DNA of 64,000 bases from Lethocerus indicus. Its lineage: Eukaryota; Arthropoda; Insecta; Hemiptera; Belostomatidae. Below, in pieces: positions 52,536 to 64,000 of the stretch. The stretch spans positions 9,847,393 to 9,911,392 of the forward strand of contig JACDQD010000002.1 of NCBI GenBank assembly GCA_019843655.1. The letters are read 5' to 3'. Numbering within the stretch: the first letter of the stretch is position 1; each line of letters opens with the position of its first letter. Below the pieces are notes generated by a model. It did not search any database and was not told the origin of the DNA. It saw only the letters and a list, made by a program, of their open reading frames with translations. The position numbers were made by a program, and so were the translations under genes.

Positions 52536-52976
52536 CAAACGGTTTTATTAATTATTTTGTTCTTTATACGTGTTGCACTAAATTGTACAGGAAATAATTA
52601 CTTTCATAATTCACCAATAATGTAATCAATATTGTTCGACGGTGGCCTTGTCACTAAGGTAGTTTGTAATAGGTTCATACAGTCTAATTCCATTACACTA
52701 AGTTCTTCGAAACCGACGATTCTTGTTTGATACTAAACGTTACTCATACTAGTATCGAATTTAGCAGGTTCAGTCATTACCAAACCCTTTCCTATCTACT
52801 GTTAATCCTGTCCTGCGCCCTCCATTAGTTCCAATCCAAATGAGCACCTGAAATACTATATACTCATAGACGACTATACGCAGAAATATATTCATAAATG
52901 GGTATTGCGTTTTAGTAGTAGGTACTTTTATCCATACATATTGGAACAAATATTGAAATGAGTTTTATGTTCGCAG

Positions 52977-53086
52977 TCGTGGTACGACTACAAGCTGAGA
53001 TGGGAGCCGAAGGAGTACGGTGGGGTCCAGATGCTGCACGTCCCTTCAGACCACATCTGGCGGCCCGACATCGTATTATACAACAA
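52977..53086 (+). CDS. nAChRalpha8: nAChR alpha-type subunit, exon C (110 bases, loop A)
   Basis: This exon encodes 36 codons plus two bases. It begins [16 protein letters not shown] and ends [11 protein letters not shown], then AA of a split codon (phase 2). The WxPDIVLYN stretch is loop A of the agonist site, and its Tyr (alpha7 Tyr93 equivalent) is an aromatic-cage residue on the principal face. The acceptor TTTTATGTTCGCAG ends at 52976 and the donor GTAAGG follows at 53087. The length of 110 bases is the known size of this exon in nAChR genes. [15 protein letters not shown] matches the alpha8 group better than alpha1 (VDTLHVPSEHIWLPD) or alpha3/4 (VEMLYVPSEHIWLPD), by recollection. The next exon should start with Ala-Asp-Gly and is not in the window. 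No alternative copy of this exon was seen nearby. Confidence 0.96.
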
Positions 53087-55435
53087 GTAAGGCTTGCACT
53101 CGTCCCTTTCTATCATAAATTTAGTCTCATCATATCTATCTGGAATCTGGAGTGTCCTCGAATAATACCCGTCCGTTTATTCTGCGTTCGTCCGCCGCCA
53201 GAGCCAAGGCGGGCACGTACGTATCCGGGCCACCGGGTCTATTCCTTACACGTCCCTTTCTCCTTTAGAGCATTATTAATATTCCACACTAAATCCGGCT
53301 CCTAATCCCTGGGGATTAATGTGCTAGACTTTTTATCGAACCTTCGATACGCCTTCCGATAATTGTTTATTCAATTGCCGGATGTATAATTCAGAATCCA
53401 AACAATTATTATTAACAAATAAATAATTATTAATAATAAATTACTATTAATATTAACAAATAACCCGTTTATAGATTTTCATCAAATAATTATTTTTTAA
53501 AAGTAAAAATAACGTCTTATTATCACATTAATCAATTCACTCCCAATATTTAGAGGTACAAACATTTTACTTTCAAATGCATGAATAATCTGCCCGTAAA
53601 TACTTTTTTCTATTTAATAAATATCCATATCCACAAAAATGCCTCGTAATAAACATCACATGAATGTCATACCTACTATAAAAGGTTAACTAATTAATAA
53701 ATTGATCAGATTGGTTTATTAGTGATTGATACTCGATTGGTAGTCCGTTAAAGAAGGCAAGGTAAAAGGAAATAATTCAGAAGTAATGAGGTTATTTTAC
53801 ATTTCTAGTATTCCTATGATTACCGAAACAGATCTACTGGGCCGTCTACCCATTCTTTCTGTTTAATCTAACGCTGCACCTTGGGCTCGTACCCTTTTCC
53901 ATCGGATCTGTTTAGCCGGTTGCAACTTCTTCATTAGCTCGGACGCTTAAAACTTTCTAATTGCGATTCGCCTCCACCCCCGCATGTCACTTTTCGGGGA
54001 CTTCGTTCAATCCAGTCGTATCCAATCGAACTGGGGCTCCTCGAGTTTCAACTTTCAAATGCTATCATTCCCGCTAGTGCTGTTCTCTCGACTTCGAAAT
54101 TTAGCCTACCCTTCGTTAAAAGCGTGGATCCTATTTAAGTTTGGAAACATTTATTGTGCCCTACTGAATTCATTATTCGGGTTTTGCGCCCTATCAGACG
54201 AACGGCAAATTTTATTTAAAATGTCCGAATGGATTTACTGTGGTTTTTATTATTGTTCGCAAATGTTCGTGAGTAGCAATAGCAAAATTCAACGATTCGC
54301 CTGTTTTCGTGCTATTTTCCTCTAATGTGTTATAACCTTAATTCTTTTATAGTTAAAAAGCTTCGTAATACAAACAATTGAATTATAATAAGTATGCTAT
54401 AGTTAATGAGCTTCTCTCGTGATCAATTCGAATAAACGCTTTAACGAACAGTTAGAAATCAGTGACACTTCAGACTGATTATTTTTACCGCAAAAATAAC
54501 TAGGGGTTCGGTTCGAAGCAGATATGTTGTAAATTATATTTCACTATCCGGCTCTGGCTGTAAACATTTACAATAATTACCCGAGGCGGGTCAAGTCGAA
54601 AGCGAGGTTAAGATGAATAATAAAACCGAGAACGTCGGTCCCAAGAAATGGTTAAGTAACGAACGGGCCGGAATTATGGAAACGGTTGGGAACTGGGCGA
54701 CGGCATAAAAGAGGTGGACTCGGGCGTGCAACGGAGCCGGAATGCAAATGGCCGCGGTTAGTCGGCTTTATTATGCGGAGAATATGAGTGCGGGCCCCGG
54801 AACGGGAGTGCGGGCCCTTTTATCAGGGATAACAGTTAAGGCCGGCTCACCCACCACAGTCCCCGCCCGATAATAATGAAAATAAGCCCTTCCACCCCCC
54901 GCCCAACTAACTTGCCGTCGGCGCTAACAAGAAAATTGCCTGCACTCCGGTAAACGTTAATAGGCTCCGCGAAAACGTCTATATTACGATGATACAGATC
55001 AACCCCACAATCCCGGTCAATCGAACCCCTCCGTTTTTAGTGGGTACACATAGCAGGGCTCAACATCAAACCCTCAAATTAAGAAAATGTCATAAATATA
55101 ATAAATTGTATCGGCACGTTGTATGTTGCAGTTTGAATTGAATATATAGGGCATACAATAAACGTTTATGCCTACCGGGGACGCACGGTGATGTGATTAG
55201 CCGTCTTCGTTACCGAAACATTTATACACTAATATAATTATTAAGCTACTATATAACTATAACTGTAATATAATTAGATTTATTTTATAAATACTTTTTG
55301 TATAGTGTACAGGTATAGTATAATGTACTGATACACTTCGACCTCATTCAGTGCGGGAGAGATAAAAGGAAATTACTTGGGGACGACTGAAATCCGAATT
55401 CACAATATATCAGAATGAGGGGGAATTATGCCAGC

Positions 55436-55489
55436 GGAGGAGGAGGAGGAGGAGGAGGAGGAGGAGGAGGAGGAGGAGGAGGAGGAGGA
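55436..55489. repeat. GGA trinucleotide repeat, about 18 units
   Basis: This is a perfect GGA tract of about 54 bases. It creates poly-Ser, poly-Leu or poly-Gly/Glu/Arg runs in overlapping open frames on both strands, none of which is a convincing gene. A short CGA/GAC-type run follows about 190 bases downstream (55677-55695). GGA tracts can form stacked two-tetrad G-quadruplexes. Confidence 0.97.
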
Positions 55490-58400
55490 TGGGACCGGCG
55501 GGATTGAACAGAGGGAGTGGTTCCGCTCGCCCGGGTTTGTCATTAGCACTTCCAATTTGAGCAACTCTAACACTATTACACGCGATAAATTGCAGCAGTA
55601 GCTGTGCTTCAATCGGTTCTCCACCGGTGGGCTTTGAGGGCCCGCTTGGCCCTCTCAAGACGTCTCCTCCTCCACCGCCGACGACGACGACGACTCCCAT
55701 TTCCTGACTCCTGTCTTCAATCACCCGCACAATATCAAATAACAAATAGGGTATAGACAAAAGCGATGATCGAATCGTTTGTCCTATAGAATAATGTAAA
55801 TTGGAACCTCGCTGATTTGATCTTATATCCTTCGATTTCAACTCAGTCAGTTATATAATGAGTTACTAACGCATATAACTGAGAGTAAAAGTAATAAAAA
55901 CAAGCATATACACTTCACTAATATATGCAGGCGATAAAAATAACGGCTTTATATTAATATTTCTTAAATTTAGAACATATGTGTATAATGCTCCTCTAAA
56001 CTACTGTAAAAATATGTCTAACGGCATGCATATACTAATTATAAATGTTGAATTTCACAAAGGGGAGACGCTACTACATTGCCCCGTAGATACACTAACA
56101 ATCTCTTTTCCTCTAGTTATTCTAATAATGAATCAGTGTAAAATTTTTTCAAAACCTTTCGCTTATTGGTACGTGTAGTTAAGTAAAGCGTATTATAACT
56201 TTAAATTTATTTAATAGTAAGCAAGCAGAGCAATGGCTCCTGCCACCAGGACCGAACCCATGGACAGTTTATTGGTCTCACGAAAATTTAATGAATTTCT
56301 GAGAACATTATAGAATAACTCAAATACTGGTAATTTTCTTAAATCAGTATAAAATGGGGTATAGTATAACAATTATTCTTTCCTTATCGTCTAAATTTAT
56401 TTTTAATTAACCCAATTATATTTTAAAAGAGGCTCGATCATTATTTGATGGGTCCTCGAATTGGCCCTATTCCACAAATTTCATCCAGTTCACCCTGTGT
56501 ATGCACTCTCGAGGGCGTAAGAGGGAGTGGCATTTTCTGCACACTTGATTTGGTTTAGGGAAAGAACTCTGGCGAGAATCACTTGAAACTTTCATTGGCG
56601 TTCCGCTTCTACGGGCAGATAAGGAAGAGATTTTACGGCTTTCCGAGGTACGAGTTGATTGGACCAGGTCCCGCTTCCCGTCCCTACACTCCGAATACTC
56701 ACACTGCTCGTTCTTATTTCCTTTGCCGTTTGGCCGAGTGGTTAATATAACAGAAATCGCGGCGGGGACTGACTAGCAACTAGAAAACATTCGGGTAAAA
56801 ATACGAATGGAAATTTTAGAAACAGCTCGAGTTCAATTAAAATATTGGTTGAGTTGTGGAGCATTTTCAAGTCTTATTTGCAGCGGCTTTAAGAAATTTG
56901 ATATATTCAGATGATCTGAAATTTTTCAGCATTTTATCATTTTATGGTAATGACTAATTCTAGTGCTTGCTAACTTTCTTTTGTAATTTCAAAAGTTACG
57001 AGATCAAATTATATATAGTATTCACCTTTTCTTCATGTCTTCATTTTGATAAACTTCGTGAGGGTTAATTTAAAATAGAACATCGTCCAGTTAATTGGAT
57101 TGGTAATGGCGACATAAATTTAAAAAACCTAGGATTACTATTATTATTTGAAAAAAATAAATTATAATACAAGCAGAAACACGAGAAAATGCTACGGTTT
57201 TAACTGTAATCGCGTTCAAATACTATTATTTTAAAATTGAGATCATACTGTTAATATATTTCAGCATAGTGTTTACAGATTGCATAGGTGGTAATTGTTC
57301 ATTTTATCCCAATTTGCTTGTTTCTTGTTCTTCAGAAATTGGTTACATTCCAAACTAGAAAAGCGTTGAATGTTTAATGAATTGTAAACATACTAGGGTC
57401 GTTTCGGTTAATAGGAATGGGATTCGTGCCTATCTTAGAAAGTTGCTAACCGATTTCGGAATCCGACCAACTCTTCCGAGGTAAATTTAATTATACAGTT
57501 AATAAACGATACGATTTCCTTGCCGATCCCAATCTTCCATTAAACTTTCGGCGGGCTTCGCCCCAGGAAATTACTTTACATAACTCTTAATTTCAATTCC
57601 TGGAGTCGTACCGGAGATGCCGCGATGCCGGCGAGAAGTTTGGTGCGAGCCTCTCGGGAAGAGGGGCTGGCAATGGCCGGGTCCCTGAGGGCTAACTTGC
57701 GTGATTAATTATTAGGCTAATCTGCCTGTCGGGCCTAGTAGTTTGAGGAGCGGGAGAATTAAGATGGGGTGTGTGGGGGTGGGAGGAGGAGCATCCCCGG
57801 GGGTTAACGGCCGATTTTCCCAAATAAATTAGGAAAACACTTTAAATCCCATACATGCATTGAAAACCATTTGAAGCACCACCTTCGGTACCAAAAATAC
57901 TCGATAAAAGAGTACTTTATGACCTGTTTTTTTAAAAGGTCCTCAATTATTTAGTTGCCAGTCTAGAGTACCCCATTTTTTCTGTCTTGGTTTGTTTGTG
58001 AATTTGCGGTTAATCTAATTTCACTTAAGATAAAATTTGAAAAAATACGGTGTTTTGGTTTGAACCATCCAAAATTATCGGTTTCGTGCAACACTACAGT
58101 TATACAATTTTTGCTTTATCTTTCTCTAGGAATGTAATCAGTTCCGATCTATTACTACATGCTGAGTCTCACAAATGTTGCCTGTACTCAGTCTCCGAGC
58201 TATAAACTGCATCTGCCGATTATCATTGATTCAGTATCCGGCCAGGGGCCATATTCTAAATTAGAGTTCTTACGAAGTCTTGTACACCGACTATGAACTT
58301 TGTCTGCGAGATAGTGTTCACCCAACTATTTAAACTTCGACTTGAGTTTGGGGACTATGGATGCGGGAGTAGCAGTACAAACTTTTCTGATTTAAGCCGA

Positions 58401-61400
58401 TCATAAAGCCTTTAGCCCTCTTAAGCACTCTCAGCTTCCTGAAACTGACCATTAATCAACCTATTCTTTCATACTAAAAGTACTCGTCCTTTCCTTATTT
58501 CATTTAATTCAGCATTACAACCATCAAATCTATAATATAAATTTGTCTCTAAAGATTTGGTGTTTATATGAACACTGCAGCCACATTTCTTTGTTCATCG
58601 ATTTTTATTTTTACAATGCTAAAACATAATTTACTATTGTTCCTGTAAATTCGTTTAAAGCTAGGGATGAAGTTCAGATGTAATTATTTTCCAATCGGAC
58701 TACCGACTTTTATATCTTTAATTTAATTACAAAGGAGTATTTTTTTAATATTTGAATAAATGAAACTATAAAATTTAAACATTAATAGTTTTGGAGGATG
58801 CATAGCTTGACTGATGCACTAACGTTATCTTAAATAGCGCAATGTGGCCCGTGGTTCTATGTATAATTCTCTAGTACAATTTTTATTACACTATTACATT
58901 AAGTACAATATTACTTAAAATCAACGGTTACTACTATGACAGATCTCCCTACTTCGTGTGTCAAAGTGGGTAAAGTAAAATAGAATTTAAAAAAAAATAT
59001 AATATGCTCAGCGTGTAACACTCCGTAAAGGAGAGAACCGGTGTGGAATTTTTAAAATTGCATTCAAGTAATATTTATTCGAGCCATCGATTTTAATTGG
59101 ATAATTTTATAGGGTTGCACCCCAAACCGAAATCAGGGGCTCCGGCCCAGTTTGTGTTCCAATCAGGCATGATCCCCACTACCTTCCTCCCCGCTCGTAG
59201 CGTCTGCTCACTTCGCTCCCCTACCTTACCGGGGTTTTGTATACTTTGGCCCGCATTTTCCCATTCCTTTGTAAAACTTTTAGGTTCCTCAATCTCCCTG
59301 TCTCTACCACCTTTCCTCCCCCCCTTTTCTTCTTTTCTCGCCCTTTTTATTTTGTCGCCCCCCGCCACAGTCCGCTTTCGCTACTCCCCTGGAATTTCTT
59401 GCGGAAAACAGTACTCCCCTATATTCCTCCTTTTTTTCGGGACCGGCCGTCCGTTAGAAGAAGATTAGAGGACGCGAGTCCCGACACCTACCCGTGGAGC
59501 GTGGTCAATAACAAGAGAAAAAGAAGGGGGCGGGAGGGGGGAGGTAAATCCTGTGGACAAAGGACCGAAAACTGAGGGCGAAGGTTTATTCTTTTCATAA
59601 AAAAGGAGTATTCCAACGAGAAAATTATCTACAACACTATTATCCAGATAATCAAGTCAGTTGATTAATAAGGACCGATTTTTTATTGGAAAGAAATTAG
59701 AATGATGTAAGGAAAAATATATGGAAAGGATTATGGAAATGGGCGAATTTAGTATTTAAGGAACTTGAAGGATCATTGAAACAAGTTTTATTCATTACGA
59801 TATGGAGAGAATAATTTTATAAAAAATGAAAACTTCATGTATTGGTGTCCATTACAAAAGCAGGTGAGAGATCGACGACACGCTACTTTGAATTTAATTC
59901 TCATTGAATTTTATTCCGTAGTGAATGCAAGAGGCTAATGACTCATATTTACAATTGGTGGTTTTTCCGATGAAAAGAAATAGCTCATTTTTACGCGGTG
60001 AAAGGTTGAATCGAATGAATTATTTCAGATCCATTTATTTATAATCAACATCGTAGTTATATTTGTCCTACTATGTTGACTAAAATTCACCAATCGTATT
60101 TAACATCAATAATTAATTCTTTAATTTGCTAGCTCATAGTATAATTTAATCATTAATACTTATAACGATATATAAAAAAAATGGAATATCACCTCTCCGG
60201 TTTTTCACGTCTTAATAGACGTATAGTTTTAAATATATTAGAATGATATTTGGATCAGATTTTCTGCTGGTAGGTAGTAAACATTAGATCATGAATTAAC
60301 TGAAAGTTCTAAAAGGAGATTGCAAACGTTGAGTAAAAGTGGTTGAAATATTCTGTTGGTTAGTAAAAGAAACTCCATTTTGTAGCGAGATGAACAAGAG
60401 TGTAAACTGTGGGCAATAAGCGTTTGCATTTGACTATGCCATGTTTTATACAGGGACCATATCTGTCGGTTTGAATAGAGTTTATCTATACGGGAAATCT
60501 CATTTATTGCCGGCAAAGCTGACTCTGTCATCTTAGGCTCCTACGAGATGCTTATCTTGCATTTACAAGTTCTCGAGGTCCATACTAGCTTTACACAAAC
60601 TCATGGCCATGATAAACATGATATTTGAATATAGCTATAAACACTAACTTGTGGTTATCGAATTGCCCAATAGGACTTAAATAAATTTTGAACTAAAAAA
60701 ATATACTAATAAATTGGATCCCAAATTGTCTTTTAAATGCCAAAAGTTTTATTTTCTTAATACTTGGTATTTTCTTCTGAAATACCTTTTATAGTGTCTG
60801 TTTTTATCTTTTTTTAATCATCAGGTTAAGTGAATTATTTGTACTTGTCCATTTATGTACATATTCGTGAAACATGACTACGGGCTATTTTTCGAGTCTG
60901 AAAAAATATGAAACATTATCGTAAGAAAACTTTACTAGTTTTTAATTGACGAAAACTACGGTCAATAAGTGGATAAGAAATAAAGCGAAATTTCCATTGA
61001 GTGAGTGCACTCCTCTAATCGCGGATTAAAGTAAATCCAGTTTAGTGAATTTCACTAAAAAACGGGGGTATTCATAACTTTCCAACAAATATATGTATTT
61101 TCTGTGTACAAATATTCCAGTAGATATTTGTTTACAGTAAAAAAAAAATGATTTCAACTAACGCTGACAGAAAGTTTGAGAATTTCCCCTGTTGTCGAGT
61201 CGATAACATTCAAATATTGTTAGGTAGATGGAAAGCTGTAATCACCTGCGGGAAACATTTCATAGAGCGATCGCGATATCGTTTCGATAAGGTACGTATT
61301 GAAAAAAAAAACACGCTACTACTGGCGGCCTCTATTCGGTCCCAACTCTAAAAACGGCAAAATATTATTGCCTAGCCAATATAGCTTTGCCGCTCTTCTT

Positions 61401-61417
61401 AAAGAACTTGTAAGCTC

Positions 61418-61740
61418 CAAGGTGGGCGGGTGGGTGCGGGGTCCGGGTATTTGGTGGGCGGTGTTGTTACAAAATGCCGCGGGGGAGTAAATACCCCGAG
61501 CACTGGAAACGGAGGTGGGTGTTCGCGGTGACGACGGGGGGAGTAGCGGGAGGAGTGTGAATGGGAGCGGAAGAAGGAAGGAGAGTGAGCGGAGTGAGGG
61601 AGGGAGGGAGGGTGGGATGGGGGAGGGATGAGAGCTAGAGGGAGATGGATGGACCGTGCGGGGCAGATGGAGGAGGGTGTTTTTGACCTGGGGGAGTTGT
61701 TAACTAAAAGGGTGGGGTGGGGGGAGGGTGCGCGGTGCGA
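61418..61740. repeat. G-rich purine block with G-quadruplex motif
   Basis: The plus strand is strongly G/A-rich, with many GGG runs. The core GGGAGGGAGGGAGGGTGGG (61598-61616) meets the standard five-run G-quadruplex pattern. Further runs occur at 61418-61446 (GGTGGGCGGGTGGGTGCGGGG), 61536-61553 and 61690-61728. The block explains the proline-rich 131-codon open frame on the minus strand, which is not considered a gene. It could also form triplex DNA or act as a regulatory element. Confidence 0.75.
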
Positions 61741-64000
61741 CACTAGCGCGGTGACTGGTGGGCGGCACAAGTCCCCGGCTCTCGGCCCAATCAATGATGC
61801 ACGTCGACCATCAGCTGTTCCTCCTCATTTACAAACCCCATTCTTCCCACCCTTCGGTCTATTTTGTCCGGCCTAAACCCCGTTCTTGTTTTCAACCGAA
61901 TCCTACGTATATTTGCGATTGCCCTGTCGGACATACCACGTCAAGACTCAAAATTCAAATGCTTGATCTCGACCTCATTGCGCACACAATTAAGGTTCTA
62001 ATTGTCTCTGTACACTCGCGCTCCTATTGCTAACATCACCGATTTTATGAGTGAATCATCAATATAGTCATATCCTCAATATAGGGTTAGGAATAATTTT
62101 AATTGTGATTTCGAGTGACCTACCGCCGTCTGTTCCTGGATTTGCCTGGAATTCACAAGGAGTGCTAGACGGGAGAGGGGGTATACTCACACGTGTGATT
62201 ATTTTAACGAACTAATTTCTGAGTTAATTTTACTATCATTTAACTACTGTTAAGGCAACAGCTGTACAACACAGGTTAAGTTTGAAGTTTCGTTTCGGAT
62301 AAAACTTTACATTATTGAATTTATTATTTTCAGTTATGTTTTCCCCCAATACAATATTCTTTGTATATTTGTTTTAAAACTGTATTATAAAGTGTTATAT
62401 ACAGAGAGTCCTGCTCGATAATAAATTGTTCCGTTTTGTGGGAGCCCCCTGAGGCAATTTTATTGAAATATATCGCTCACAGCCCGCGGGGGCGGCCTGA
62501 CAGGATACTGACGTATTAGAGTTTTACGACTCTTGATACAGAGAAACTTTGACTCGTCAACGTGTGATATGGAAATATAATCGGTATAAGTTTTCGAATG
62601 GTAAATTACACTTTTACCAATTGAAATTTATTGTGTCGTTTACCCCAAAGATATCCCTTGGAAAGGTGTAATCATCATAAAAAGTGGAAAGCCCCTTCCC
62701 CCACCCACAACAATATATGACTTTCCAGGATCTTTTACTTTGCCTCAAATTTTTGTGGTAATTTCAACTACCACCGATAACGGGTCTTCTGATATCTATG
62801 TGGGTCTTTTAAGAGTGGGATGAATTTTATCGCTATGAGTCGTTTGACGTTAACCAATCTAGTTAATACTAATTAAATAATCTAAGGGTAAAAGATACTG
62901 ATAAACTGCTTGAGCTGTAAAAACAATCCCTTTATTATTTTATTAGATAACGAATGTGGCCCTTATATGTAATTGAACAACAAAACTAATAAATAGTCCA
63001 GTGAATATTTTACTTTTACTGCCACAAAGCGATTGCAAATCTGAATTCAAAGAGTGAAAGAAAGTATCGGGGGGAAATTGGAAGCAAACTCATAGCTTAA
63101 GGATCGATACTGAATACACGTGGAACGGTTACAGGCGTGAAATTCTTGGCGGGGCAAGCGCGTCTAATAATCGAAAGACGTTTTCGAAAGGGAGCCTCAA
63201 CGCGGCATTGGGTTGTCTTGATCCAACATCCTACCAATTTTCTACAGACTGTATAATACCAATAAATAGTAGATATATTTATATAAACTCATTTTTTAGG
63301 GGAATGTAGAACTGCTATATGGTTTGCCACCTTAATCGTAAAATGGACTCATACACTATTATAACTACAATAAGAATTAGCTAAGGGTTCTAGGAATAAT
63401 GTTTCATACCAAAATCAGCTGACAGGAATATGAAATTATTCGTGGTAAACCAATGATCATGTCCCTATGTACTGTATATACTATGTGTATAATTTAGTTA
63501 TTATTACTAAATACGTATTATGCTTCAATTCAGTAATTACCCATTCAATTTAGTGTGGAGGTTAATTGCTTTACATAAATAAATTTAATACAAATGAGAA
63601 ATTTAATTGTAGCTGCGTTTGTGTGTAAATCAATGACGGTTTGAGTAATTATAACACGAAAAATTAATGAAACAAAGCGACTCAGTGGGATAAGGGGAAT
63701 AAACAATAGGCTTAAACTTGATTCGCCTTCGGACCCAATAAATATTGGATGGGGCCTAAAAGAGTAGTGAGAAGAAGCCGGGGATATTTGAATGATCGAA
63801 GAGGGCACTCCCTCCATCCAGCACTCTCCACCTCAAATACTAATTTTCTGTGAAAACTTTGCTCACTTAGTTCACCGTTTCGACCTTTTCACCTTCGCTT
63901 TCTACTACACGCAAAAGTCACATGTGAATATTATTGTTAACCGTCCACGCCCCATTTGACAACTGTTTACAAATGTTGACATTAGGACATAATTCACACA

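Larger units (their letters stand above)
44491..52976 (+). other. Intron between exon B and exon C, 8.5 kb
   Basis: The donor is GTGAAT and the acceptor is TTTTATGTTCGCAG. The intron is AT-rich with GC-rich stretches near 44820-45010, 46010-46360, 47740-47890, 50510-50880, 51390-51480 and 52190-52480. It contains a degenerate duplicated segment (44823-44935 and 46109-46250), the second copy of the 50-base dispersed repeat (49191-49242), and a retroelement-tail-like fragment (52450-52535). Another AG|GT junction, CTATTCGCAG|GTGATA at 45365, looks like a possible recursive splice site. No nested gene is supported. Confidence 0.85.
53087..64000 (+). other. Intron after exon C, at least 10.9 kb, runs off the window
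   Basis: The intron begins with donor GTAAGG. No sequence resembling the following exon (Ala-Asp-Gly, then the Cys-loop region FPFDEQTC and GSWTY) was found on the plus strand up to 64000. The intron holds a GGA tract (55436-55489), GC-rich patches near 54540-54960, 57600-57830 and 59120-59580, a G-quadruplex block (61418-61740), and an A-box-like motif (56731-56745). The rest is AT-rich DNA in which nothing further was recognised. Confidence 0.8.

Noticed and set aside
53984..54325. 113-codon plus-strand open frame considered as a possible further receptor exon
   Set aside because: It shows none of the expected Ala-Asp-Gly start, Cys-loop or GSWTY residues of the following nAChR exon.
55410..55841. 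143-codon minus-strand open frame with a poly-Leu run
   Set aside because: The run is the GGA microsatellite read in another frame; the rest is featureless.
59097..59468. 123-codon plus-strand open frame rich in Phe, Pro, Leu and Ser
   Set aside because: The composition follows pyrimidine-rich DNA, and overlapping frames are also open.
61399..61794. 131-codon Pro/Ser-rich minus-strand open frame
   Set aside because: It is explained by the G-rich purine block being free of stop codons when read on the other strand.
1..64000. CRISPR arrays, bacterial operons, rRNA genes and complete transposases
   Set aside because: None was seen. The window reads as eukaryotic intronic DNA, and no transposase or reverse transcriptase motif could be recognised in any frame.

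Overview
The window looks like one large, mostly intronic stretch of an insect nuclear gene. It carries three short coding exons, all on the + strand, of a nicotinic acetylcholine receptor (nAChR) alpha-type subunit. They encode the N-terminal part of the extracellular ligand-binding domain. Exon A (8632-8829) encodes a signal peptide and the N-terminal helix and first strand. Exon B (44446-44490) is a 45-base exon carrying the loop D tryptophan. Exon C (52977-53086) is a 110-base exon carrying loop A. All three have consensus splice sites and joining phases (0, 0, 2) that keep one frame, and the 45- and 110-base sizes are those known for insect nAChR genes. From memory of the family, the residues fit the insect alpha8 group best (the group whose Drosophila member is called beta2), ahead of alpha1, alpha2, alpha3 and alpha4. 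The nAChR family call is firm and the subunit call is moderate. The next exon, which would start with the Ala-Asp-Gly stretch after loop A, was not found and should lie beyond position 64000.

Layout. 1-8631 is upstream, non-coding by what can be seen, and may hold untranslated exons or a promoter. 8830-44445 is a 35.6 kb intron. 44491-52976 is an 8.5 kb intron. 53087-64000 is at least 10.9 kb of the next intron. The introns are AT-rich with scattered GC-rich patches. They hold TA/TG microsatellites, a GGA tract, a G-quadruplex-type block, several short inverted repeats, and degenerate interspersed repeats, three of which form one recognisable family with a retroelement-tail look. No other protein-coding gene, complete transposon, functional tRNA or rRNA, or CRISPR array is supported. 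The many open frames of 60-151 codons show no recognisable domains.

Organism. The gene family, intron length and base composition indicate an insect with a fairly large genome. A non-dipteran is favoured by the alpha8-like sequence. The order cannot be fixed from this window. The most interesting signals are: an exact 17-base echo of exon A about 7.6 kb upstream, in the matching reading; a cysteine and an arginine at unusual places in the first strand of the receptor; back-to-back 3'/5' splice-site motifs shortly before the tiny exon B that could be recursive splice sites; and several degenerate repeat pairs seen only by comparing distant parts of the introns.
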